A stretch of 13,529 nt of DNA, taken from JBBIVP01 sp037439705 [NCBI: bacterium] (GTDB lineage Bacteria > JBBIVP01). Each line of letters begins with the position of its first letter. Positions within the stretch are counted from its first letter, which is position 1. Positions 7,996 to 13,529 of the stretch are shown one piece after another. The stretch is taken from assembly GCA_037439705.1 (NCBI GenBank), contig JBBIVP010000037.1, positions 1 through 13,529 on the forward strand, given 5' to 3'. The translations under genes were made by a program, and so were the position numbers. Under the pieces are notes generated by a model that saw only the letters and a list, made by a program, of their open reading frames with translations, did not search any database and was not told the DNA's origin.

Positions 7996-9074
7996 GAAAA
8001 AGGGAATGGATAATTTTTATTGTTTTCCTCCTTTCCTTTCTCGGAATAATGATGGTTCTCAGCGCAAGTTATGTCAAATCCCTGGAGAAATTTGGGGATG
8101 GATTTTTCTATTTCAAAAAACAGGTGGGATTTGTGGCTGTGGGTTTTGTCCTCCTGACCATTACTTCTTTGTTTAAACCGAGATTCTATTACAGATTTTC
8201 ATATATCCTCCTTCTCATTGTTACTGTCCTTTTAATCCTTGTTTTTGTGCCTGGCATAGGTGTGAAAATAAATGGAGCATACCGGTGGATAAAAGTTGGG
8301 GGATTCACACTTCAGCCATCAGAGTATGCCAAAATAGTACTTGTCGTTTCTTTCGCAAGGATTTTTTCGGATGAAGGAAGGGCTTTGAAGAAATTTGTGA
8401 TTCCTCTGGTTCTATATCTTATCATAGGCGGGCTTATTCTGGTTGAACCGGATTTTGGAACAGCAGGCTTTCTTTTTGCAGTTACCATTACTGCCTGTTT
8501 TGTTGGAGGGGTACCTTTAAAGTATATTTTTTCCGCATCGCTTATTGTGGTTTCTATTTGTGGCCTATTTCTTATGAATAATAAAGTTATAGGTGAGAGG
8601 AAGGAGAGGATAGTAGCCCTCATTAATCCAGATGAATATGCGAATTCTAAGGGATATCAAATCCTTCAATCACTTTATGCTATTGGGGCTGGCGGGATAA
8701 CAGGAGTGGGTGCCGGTGAAGGTAAATCAAAACTTCACTATTTGCCGGAGCCATTTACCGATTATATATTTTCTGTGCTCGGTGAAGAACTGGGTTTTTT
8801 AGGAACCTGTTTTTTACTCTGTCTTTTCACCGCACTTTTCATACTGGGTGTCAGGATTTCTATTTCAGCGAACGAACCCTTCATAGCACTTTCCACTTTT
8901 CTCATAACTTTTGTGCTTTGCTTTCAGGCAGCAATCCATATAGGAGTTGCCCTTGCCCTTCTTCCTCCGAAGGGTATAACCCTTCCTTTTGTGAGTTATG
9001 GAGGAAATTCCATTTTTTCATCGTTTATTGCGATAGGAATTATTCTTTCAATGGCGGGAAGAAATGAAAGATAA
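7992..9074 (+). CDS. ftsW: SEDS-family peptidoglycan glycosyltransferase FtsW
   Basis: The 360-residue polytopic membrane protein (about ten hydrophobic segments) belongs to the SEDS family. FtsW polymerises lipid II into glycan strands at the septum together with FtsI. Visible signatures are NGAYRWIKVGGFTLQPSEYAKI (94-115), EPDFGT (152-157) and KGYQILQSLYAIGAGGITGVG (220-240). PEPFTDYIFSVLGEELG (252-268) includes Asp257, equivalent to the catalytic aspartate of RodA/FtsW, and PPKGITLPFVSYGGNS lies at 325-340. The last region departs from the usual pattern: HIGVALALL has histidine where the family normally has Asn, and the end reads GGNS instead of GGSS. SEDS sequences alone do not always separate FtsW from RodA; the position between murD and murG supports FtsW. 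It overlaps murD by 4 bases and murG by 11. Confidence 0.95.
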   Translation: MRKREWIIFIVFLLSFLGIMMVLSASYVKSLEKFGDGFFYFKKQVGFVAVGFVLLTITSLFKPRFYYRFSYILLLIVTVLLILVFVPGIGVKINGAYRWIKVGGFTLQPSEYAKIVLVVSFARIFSDEGRALKKFVIPLVLYLIIGGLILVEPDFGTAGFLFAVTITACFVGGVPLKYIFSASLIVVSICGLFLMNNKVIGERKERIVALINPDEYANSKGYQILQSLYAIGAGGITGVGAGEGKSKLHYLPEPFTDYIFSVLGEELGFLGTCFLLCLFTALFILGVRISISANEPFIALSTFLITFVLCFQAAIHIGVALALLPPKGITLPFVSYGGNSIFSSFIAIGIILSMAGRNER

Positions 9075-10140
9075 GAAACTGCTCATAATAGGTGCAGGTG
9101 GAACCGGCGGGCACATATACGCGGGGATATCAATTGCTCAAAAATGGAGGGATGAAGGTGGGGAGGTGATTTTCGTGGGAAGTTCTTACGGGATGGAGGG
9201 TAAACTTATAAAGGATTTTCCAGTTGAACTTCTGAAAATAGGTCCTTTTAAGAGGAAAGGCATCCGCGGACTTTCCATTTTCTTTCAGATCCCCTTCAGC
9301 CTCTTGAAGGTGATCTTGCTATTTCTTCGTAAAAAACCTGTGGTCGTTCTCGGCATAGGAGGATATGCCTCCTTTCCTGTCTGTCTCTCTGCATGGATTA
9401 TGGGAATTCCCTTAGCCATAATGGAACAGAACACGATTCCGGGATTAACAAACAAAATCCTTTCAAGATTGAGCAGGGTATGTTTTACAGGCTTTGATAT
9501 GACAAGGAATTATTTAAAGGCTAAAAAAATTATTCTCTCAGGCAATCCTGTAAGAAAGGAGTTGAAAAATTTCTTATATCCGGGTCTGGAAAATAGGTCT
9601 GATTATCCAACCATAATAGTTCTGGGTGGAAGTCAGGGCGCGCACTTTTTGAACGAACTCATGCCAGAGGTTTTTAAAAACCTTTTGAATTTCGGAATCC
9701 TTCCAAAAGTCATTCATCAGACAGGAAGAGGCGACAGGGAATATGTGGAGAGAAAGTACAGGGAATATGGAATAAATGCTGAGGTTTTTGATTTCAATCC
9801 TGAAATACATCAATTCCTTGCAAGGTCTCACCTTGCTGTGTGCAGGGCAGGCGCAATGACAATTGCTGAACTTTCTATAGCCGGAGTTCCTGCTATTTTC
9901 ATTCCGTATCCCTATGCAGCATATAACCACCAATTAACAAATGCAAAAGAAGTTGAGAGTAAAGGCGGAGGAATATGCGTTGAACAGAAAGATGCTACTC
10001 CGTTAAGGATTTCTGAACTGATAAGGGACCTCGTGGAGAGCAAAAAGCTCTTTGAAATGTCAGAAAAGATAAAAGAATTTTCTAAACAGGAGGCGGACAG
10101 AATAATCACAGATACCCTGAGGAGCATTTTGAGATGTTAG
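9064..10140 (+). CDS. murG: Lipid II synthase MurG (UDP-GlcNAc:lipid I GlcNAc transferase)
   Basis: This 358-residue GT-B glycosyltransferase of family GT28 acts at the cytoplasmic membrane face, adding GlcNAc to lipid I to make lipid II. The N-terminal domain has the glycine loop GAGGTGGHIYAG (10-21), with His17 conserved, and GIGGYASFP (97-105). The sequence MEQNTIPGLTNK lies at 120-131. The C-terminal UDP-GlcNAc-binding domain has LGGSQGAHFLNE (187-198), HQTGRGD (217-223), VCRAGAMTIAEL (258-269) with Glu268, and YAAYNHQLTNA (283-293) with Gln289. The usual DHQ reads NHQ here, and the residues after the GGTGGH loop read IYAG rather than the common xxPA; neither suggests loss of function. 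It overlaps ftsW by 11 bases and murC by 7. Confidence 0.97.
   Translation: MKDKKLLIIGAGGTGGHIYAGISIAQKWRDEGGEVIFVGSSYGMEGKLIKDFPVELLKIGPFKRKGIRGLSIFFQIPFSLLKVILLFLRKKPVVVLGIGGYASFPVCLSAWIMGIPLAIMEQNTIPGLTNKILSRLSRVCFTGFDMTRNYLKAKKIILSGNPVRKELKNFLYPGLENRSDYPTIIVLGGSQGAHFLNELMPEVFKNLLNFGILPKVIHQTGRGDREYVERKYREYGINAEVFDFNPEIHQFLARSHLAVCRAGAMTIAELSIAGVPAIFIPYPYAAYNHQLTNAKEVESKGGGICVEQKDATPLRISELIRDLVESKKLFEMSEKIKEFSKQEADRIITDTLRSILRC
10119..10124 (+). promoter_or_regulatory. Ribosome-binding site of murC
   Basis: GAGGAG lies within the end of murG, 9 bases before the murC ATG at 10134. It supports that start rather than any later one. Confidence 0.7.
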
Positions 10141-11504
10141 GAAAAGTTAAAAAAATTCACATGGTGGGAATAGGCGGAATAGGGATGAGTGGAATTGCTG
10201 AGGTTCTTCTCAATTTGAAATTCACCGTGAGTGGTTCGGACATAAAGAGGTCTAAAATTACTGAAAGACTTGAAAAACTTGGAGCAAAGATTTTTTACAA
10301 TCACAGACCAGAGAACATAGAGGGAGCGGATGTGGTAGTGATTTCTTCAGCCATTAAACCTGATAATTCAGAGGTTATAAGGGCTAAAGAACTCAGAATC
10401 CCGATAATTCCAAGAACGGAAATACTTTCTGAACTGATGAGAATGAAGTTCAGCATTACGGTTAGCGGAAGTCACGGAAAGACCACAACCACTTCTCTTA
10501 TAGGAGAGGTTCTTGCTGCAGCAAATATGGATCCCACCCTTATAGTGGGCGGAAGACTAAGAAGCCTTGGCACCAATGCCCGTCTCGGTAGCGGAAAGTA
10601 TTTTGTAGCAGAGGTTGATGAAAGCGACGGGACATTCAGAATGATAAGTCCTGTTATAGCAGTAGTAACAAACATTGATAAGGAACACCTTGATACATAT
10701 AAAACTTTAAAATCCTTGAAATCAGCATTTCTCCATTTCCTGAACTCCGTTCCGTTCTGGAGCCTCTCCATTGCCTGTCTGGACGACAGAGGGGTAAGAA
10801 GCATTATTTCAAAGGTGAAAAGGAGGCTTTTTACATACGGAACGCACCCTGACGCAGATTTCAGAGTTTCTTCGGTAGAAAGGTCAGAAAGAGGGTCTTT
10901 TTTCAAAGCAAACTATCGTGAAAAGGAACTCGGCAAATTTTTTATTCCTCTTCTCGGTTATCACAATGTGCTCAACGCTCTTGCCTGTATATGTGTGGCA
11001 CAGGAACTTGGTATCTCATTGAATGAGGTGAAGTCTGCGTTTGAGAATTTTTCAGGTATAGAGAGGAGGTTAGAATTCAAAGGAGAGAAAAATGGAGTTT
11101 ATTATTACGATGATTACGGACATCATCCGACCGAGATAAAAAGCACTCTATCAGCAATAAGGAAGCATTTGAAAGGCGGAAGACTGCATGTGATTTTTCA
11201 ACCTCACAGGTTTACGAGAATATTCCTCCTGATGAACGAGTTTTCTAAAGCATTTTTTGATGCGGATACGCTTTTTGTTATGGACATATATCCTGCAGGA
11301 GAAAATCCCATTGAAGGAGTTAATTCAAAAAATCTTGTTAAGAAAATAAAAGAAGCTGGGCATCTCCGAGTCAGCTACCTATCAAGTTTTGGGGAAATTC
11401 GAGATTACATAAAAAAAATAGCAAAAAATGGAGATATAGTTTTAACCCTCGGTGCAGGCGATGTCTACAAATTTCATGAGGAGGTTCACCGTGGAGAGAT
11501 TTGA
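10134..11504 (+). CDS. murC: UDP-N-acetylmuramate:L-alanine ligase MurC
   Basis: The 456-residue ligase adds L-Ala to UDP-MurNAc, the first amino acid of the stem peptide. The N-terminal domain has IHMVGIGGIGMSGIAEVL (8-25) and VSGSDI (32-37). The ATPase domain has VSGSHGKTTTT (110-120), VAEVDESDGTF and TNIDKEHLDTY, a conservative variant of TNIexDHLDxY. The C-terminal domain has YYDDYGHHPTEI, FQPHRFTR, DIYPAGENPIEGV and LTLGAGDVYKF, all characteristic of MurC. Length is usual. The ATG at 10134 follows a GAGGAG at 10119-10124 and overlaps the murG stop by 7 bases. Its 3' end contains the ribosome-binding site and start of murB. Confidence 0.97.
   Translation: MLGKVKKIHMVGIGGIGMSGIAEVLLNLKFTVSGSDIKRSKITERLEKLGAKIFYNHRPENIEGADVVVISSAIKPDNSEVIRAKELRIPIIPRTEILSELMRMKFSITVSGSHGKTTTTSLIGEVLAAANMDPTLIVGGRLRSLGTNARLGSGKYFVAEVDESDGTFRMISPVIAVVTNIDKEHLDTYKTLKSLKSAFLHFLNSVPFWSLSIACLDDRGVRSIISKVKRRLFTYGTHPDADFRVSSVERSERGSFFKANYREKELGKFFIPLLGYHNVLNALACICVAQELGISLNEVKSAFENFSGIERRLEFKGEKNGVYYYDDYGHHPTEIKSTLSAIRKHLKGGRLHVIFQPHRFTRIFLLMNEFSKAFFDADTLFVMDIYPAGENPIEGVNSKNLVKKIKEAGHLRVSYLSSFGEIRDYIKKIAKNGDIVLTLGAGDVYKFHEEVHRGEI
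11479..11484 (+). promoter_or_regulatory. Ribosome-binding site that decides the murB GTG start
   Basis: A perfect AGGAGG lies within the end of murC with a 6-base spacer to GTG 11491. The in-frame ATG at 11476 directly abuts and precedes it, so it could not serve that start. This favours GTG 11491 over the upstream in-frame GTG 11452 and ATGs 11461 and 11476. Confidence 0.8.
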
Positions 11505-12408
11505 AGAAAAGATGATGGAGAAGTTCGGAGAAAGGTTTGTGAAGAATTATCCCATGTCAGAATACACATCTTTCAAAATAGGAGGACCGGCAGATTTTAT
11601 AGTTTTCCCGTTTACGAAGGAAGAAATTAAGTATGCTCTTGATGAGGTAAGAAGTGCAAACCTCTCTTACATTCTCCTCGGATGTGGGACGAACCTTCTT
11701 GTTAAGGACGGAGGAATAGAGGGAGTTGTAATTTCCACGAAGAAGGCGCTGGATGGTCTTGAGATATTTGTTGAGGGAGAAAAAATTCGCCTTTTTGCTG
11801 AGTGCGGAGTGCGTTTGAGTACCATTGTTTCGGAAGTAAGCAATGCTGGAGGAAAAGGGATTGAATGCCTGGCAGGAATTCCAGGAAATTTAGGAGGAGC
11901 GCTCAAAACAAATGCAGGAACAAAAGAAGGGAGTATCTCTCAGTTTGTGAGGGAGATAACGGTTTATGATGAAAAGGGCAGAGAGAGGGTAATTCCCTCA
12001 GAAGAACTTAATTTTTCCTACAGGAAACTTTCCATACCGAGAAAATGGGCAATTCTTTCTGCAACACTTGAGTTTGAGAAAATTTTTCCTGAACTTGCAA
12101 AGGAAAAGGTTAAAGAAATCATTGAAAGAAGGATGAAAACCCAGCCACTGAATTTACCTTCCGCTGGATGTATATTCAAAAATCCGAAAGGTGAATCTGC
12201 CGGAAAAATTATAGATGAATTAGGGCTCAAAGGAATGAGAGTAAGAGGTGCAAGAATTTCTCCGGTTCATGCCAATTTCATAGTAAACGAAGGAAATGCA
12301 AAGGCAAGTGATGTCCTTGCTTTAATAGATGCGGTTCAGAAGAAGGTGAAGGAAGAGATGGGAATTTCTCTTGAACTGGAGATAGAGATTATAGGGAGGG
12401 AAAGATGA
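11491..12408 (+). CDS. murB: UDP-N-acetylenolpyruvoylglucosamine reductase MurB
   Basis: This FAD-dependent reductase uses NADPH to turn UDP-GlcNAc-enolpyruvate into UDP-MurNAc. The 305-residue product has YTSFKIGGPAD (25-35), LGCGTNLLVKDGG (63-75), ECLAGIPGNLGGALKTNAG (125-143) in the FAD-binding part, FSYRKL with Arg178, PSAGCIFKNPKGESAG (223-238), and LELEIEIIG near the C-terminus with Glu297 as the likely catalytic acid. The compact C-terminal layout resembles type II MurB. The proton-donor position, usually serine (AGSxFKNP), is Cys227. I chose the GTG at 11491 because a perfect AGGAGG lies 6 bases upstream and the resulting length fits the family. Upstream in-frame candidates at 11452 (GTG), 11461 (ATG) and 11476 (ATG) would add up to 13 residues. 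It overlaps murC by 14 bases. Confidence 0.95.
   Translation: MERFEEKMMEKFGERFVKNYPMSEYTSFKIGGPADFIVFPFTKEEIKYALDEVRSANLSYILLGCGTNLLVKDGGIEGVVISTKKALDGLEIFVEGEKIRLFAECGVRLSTIVSEVSNAGGKGIECLAGIPGNLGGALKTNAGTKEGSISQFVREITVYDEKGRERVIPSEELNFSYRKLSIPRKWAILSATLEFEKIFPELAKEKVKEIIERRMKTQPLNLPSAGCIFKNPKGESAGKIIDELGLKGMRVRGARISPVHANFIVNEGNAKASDVLALIDAVQKKVKEEMGISLELEIEIIGRER
12394..12400 (+). promoter_or_regulatory. Ribosome-binding site of ddl
   Basis: GGGAGGG lies at the end of murB, 4 bases before the ddl ATG at 12405. It coincides with the ATGA stop-start overlap, so both independent initiation and coupling are possible. Confidence 0.75.
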
Positions 12409-13328
12409 AAGATTTGAAAAGAAAAAAAATAGGGGTTTTGATGGGTGGAATTTCTTCAGAAAGAGAGGTTTCTATGAGAAGCGGAAATGCTATTCTTTCC
12501 AGCCTTCTCAGAATGGGATTTAACGCTGTGGGGATAGATGTAAAGGAAGACCTTTTTGAGAAACTCAGAAAGGAAAAGATCGATGTGGCTTTTGTGGCTC
12601 TTCACGGAAAGTTTGGAGAGGATGGATGCGTTCAGGGAATTCTTGAGTTTATGGGCATTCCATATACCGGAAGCGGAGTATTGGGAAGTGCTCTTTCAAT
12701 GAACAAACTTTATTCCAGGATTATTTGGGAGAAGCACAAATTGCCAGTTCCTCCGTACAGGGTCATAAAGAAAGGCATGGATTTCTCAAATCCTTTCGGT
12801 TTTCCTGTGGTAATAAAACCTGTGGATGAAGGTTCAAGCATAGGGGTTTCCATAGCAAGAAATGAGAAGGAAATGAGGAAAGCAATAAAGAATGCATTTC
12901 GTTTTTCGGATACGCTTCTTCTTGAGAAATTCATAAAAGGGAAGGAGGTTCATGTTGGAATTCTCAACAATTCCATTCTTGGTTCGGTGGAGGTAAGACC
13001 CTCAAGGGAGTTTTACGATTACATAGCGAAATATCAACCGGGAACAACAGAATACATCATTCCACCTTCAATAAATAAAAGGGTTAGAGAAAGGCTTGAA
13101 AAGGCGTGTTTAAAGGCTCACATCCTTTTAGGTCTTGAAGGCGTTTCCAGAATAGATGCCATTGTGAAAGGCAACAAATTCTACATCTTAGAAGCAAATT
13201 CCATACCCGGTATGACGGTGACAAGCCTTATTCCAAAAATAGCAAATTCAAAAGGAATTTCGTTTGACCGGCTTATTTTAAAAATTTTAAAGGGTGCGAG
13301 TTTAAAAATAAAAAGGAGGGAAATATGA
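12405..13328 (+). CDS. ddl: D-alanine:D-alanine ligase
   Basis: The 307-residue ATP-grasp ligase joins two D-Ala molecules, supplying the dipeptide used by MurF. The sequence shows GGISSEREVSMRSG (14-27), VALHGKFGEDGCVQGILEFMGIPYTGSG (64-91) and the ATP-binding VVIKPVDEGSSIGVSI (135-150). FYDYIAKY (203-210) forms the omega-loop region. Metal-binding positions are Asp251 (RIDA) and Glu263/Asn265 in LEANSIPGMT (262-271). The family norm for the last motif is E-x-N-T-x-PGMT, so Ser266 is a small variation. Length is typical of the compact DdlB-type enzymes found in dcw clusters. The start is fixed by the ATGA overlap with murB and by GGGAGGG at 12394-12400. It overlaps ftsQ by 4 bases. Confidence 0.97.
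   Translation: MKDLKRKKIGVLMGGISSEREVSMRSGNAILSSLLRMGFNAVGIDVKEDLFEKLRKEKIDVAFVALHGKFGEDGCVQGILEFMGIPYTGSGVLGSALSMNKLYSRIIWEKHKLPVPPYRVIKKGMDFSNPFGFPVVIKPVDEGSSIGVSIARNEKEMRKAIKNAFRFSDTLLLEKFIKGKEVHVGILNNSILGSVEVRPSREFYDYIAKYQPGTTEYIIPPSINKRVRERLEKACLKAHILLGLEGVSRIDAIVKGNKFYILEANSIPGMTVTSLIPKIANSKGISFDRLILKILKGASLKIKRREI
13314..13319 (+). promoter_or_regulatory. Ribosome-binding site of ftsQ
   Basis: AGGAGG lies inside the last codons of ddl, 5 bases before the ATG at 13325. This strong site supports the start of the truncated last gene. Confidence 0.8.
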
Positions 13329-13529
13329 AAAGAAAAAACAAGATGAAAAGGAAAATAAAAGTCAGGGAGAAAAGAATAGGGGTTGGCCCCTTCAAAATTC
13401 TGGGGCTCGTGATTGCTCTGATGCTTGGCGTTCTGTTTGCCGGAGCAAGTGCTTACCTTACTTCCGAGGGGATGAATAGAATAAGAAACTCTCCATATTT
13501 TTATGTGAAATTCCTGAAGATAAATGGTG
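13325..13529 (+). CDS. ftsQ: Cell division protein FtsQ, 3' partial
   Basis: The window ends after 68 codons of this frame. The visible protein has a strongly basic cytoplasmic N-terminus (1-18, many Lys and Arg), one hydrophobic segment (about 24-44, ILGLVIALMLGVLFAGASAY), then NSPYFYVKFLKING. That last stretch matches the beginning of the POTRA domain of FtsQ/DivIB proteins (sPyFxVxxIxVxG). FtsQ is a bitopic divisome protein that binds FtsB/FtsL in the periplasm. The position directly after ddl is the standard ftsQ location. The ATG is preceded by AGGAGG (13314-13319) with 5-base spacing and overlaps the ddl stop by 4 bases. The identity rests on a short fragment plus synteny; ftsA and ftsZ would be expected further right. 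Confidence 0.87.
   Translation, partial: MKRKNKMKRKIKVREKRIGVGPFKILGLVIALMLGVLFAGASAYLTSEGMNRIRNSPYFYVKFLKING

Noticed and set aside
9357-9373. Inverted repeat AGGAGG-ATATG-CCTCCT in murG
   Set aside because: A 6-bp stem is expected by chance many times in 13.5 kb. It encodes the conserved GIGGYASFP segment, and no start codon is placed to use the AGGAGG.
3084-10500. Repeated GT(N/K)GKT-type ATPase motifs in four genes, considered as a possible duplicated cassette
   Set aside because: MurC, MurD, MurE and MurF are ancient paralogues with distinct diagnostic motifs; this is the normal Mur ligase set, not a recent duplication.
10472-10906. 144-codon open frame on the - strand inside murC
   Set aside because: It lies wholly opposite conserved MurC motifs (P-loop, DESDGTF), and its translation is low-complexity Ser/Pro/Leu-rich sequence typical of a shadow frame.
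1-13529. Search for a novel system, mobile element, tRNA/rRNA, CRISPR array or riboswitch
   Set aside because: The window is fully occupied by overlapping, recognisable cell-wall and division genes; no repeats, integration marks or non-coding stretches were seen.

Overview
The window is a continuous segment of a bacterial dcw (division and cell wall) cluster, all on the + strand. The order is rsmH (5' end missing), ftsL, ftsI, murE, murF, mraY, murD, ftsW, murG, murC, murB, ddl, ftsQ (3' end missing). Every assignment comes from family motifs read in the translations and is supported by the order, which matches the classical cluster of Gram-negative bacteria.

Organism: the DNA is AT-rich and purine-rich on the coding strand. 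Arginine is written mostly with AGA/AGG and isoleucine often with ATA, and the proteins are rich in Lys, Glu and Ile. This resembles thermophilic or deep-branching bacteria, but I cannot name a phylum. MurE carries the DNPR signature of meso-diaminopimelate-adding enzymes, so a DAP-type peptidoglycan is expected. The murC-murB-ddl-ftsQ order is the one usually followed by ftsA and ftsZ, which would lie beyond the right edge.

Layout: positions 3-731 hold the end of the 16S rRNA methyltransferase RsmH. Positions 715-2761 hold the division proteins FtsL and FtsI (PBP3-type transpeptidase). Positions 2751-7995 hold MurE, MurF, MraY and MurD, and 7992-9074 holds the SEDS glycosyltransferase FtsW. 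Positions 9064-12408 hold MurG, MurC and MurB, 12405-13328 holds D-Ala-D-Ala ligase, and 13325-13529 holds the start of FtsQ.

How they work together: MurB, MurC, MurD, MurE and MurF (with Ddl supplying D-Ala-D-Ala) build UDP-MurNAc-pentapeptide in the cytoplasm. MraY and MurG convert it to lipid II at the membrane. FtsW and FtsI polymerise and crosslink it at the septum, with FtsL and FtsQ as regulatory divisome scaffold proteins.

The most distinctive structural property is that there is no intergenic DNA at all: each gene overlaps the next by 4-17 bases, so there is no room for a terminator or a non-coding promoter. I see no mobile element, CRISPR array, RNA gene or novel defence-type system. 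The points worth a second look are the compaction, some active-site substitutions (MurE, MurB, FtsW), a murE/murF paralogous DNA match, and two start-codon decisions.
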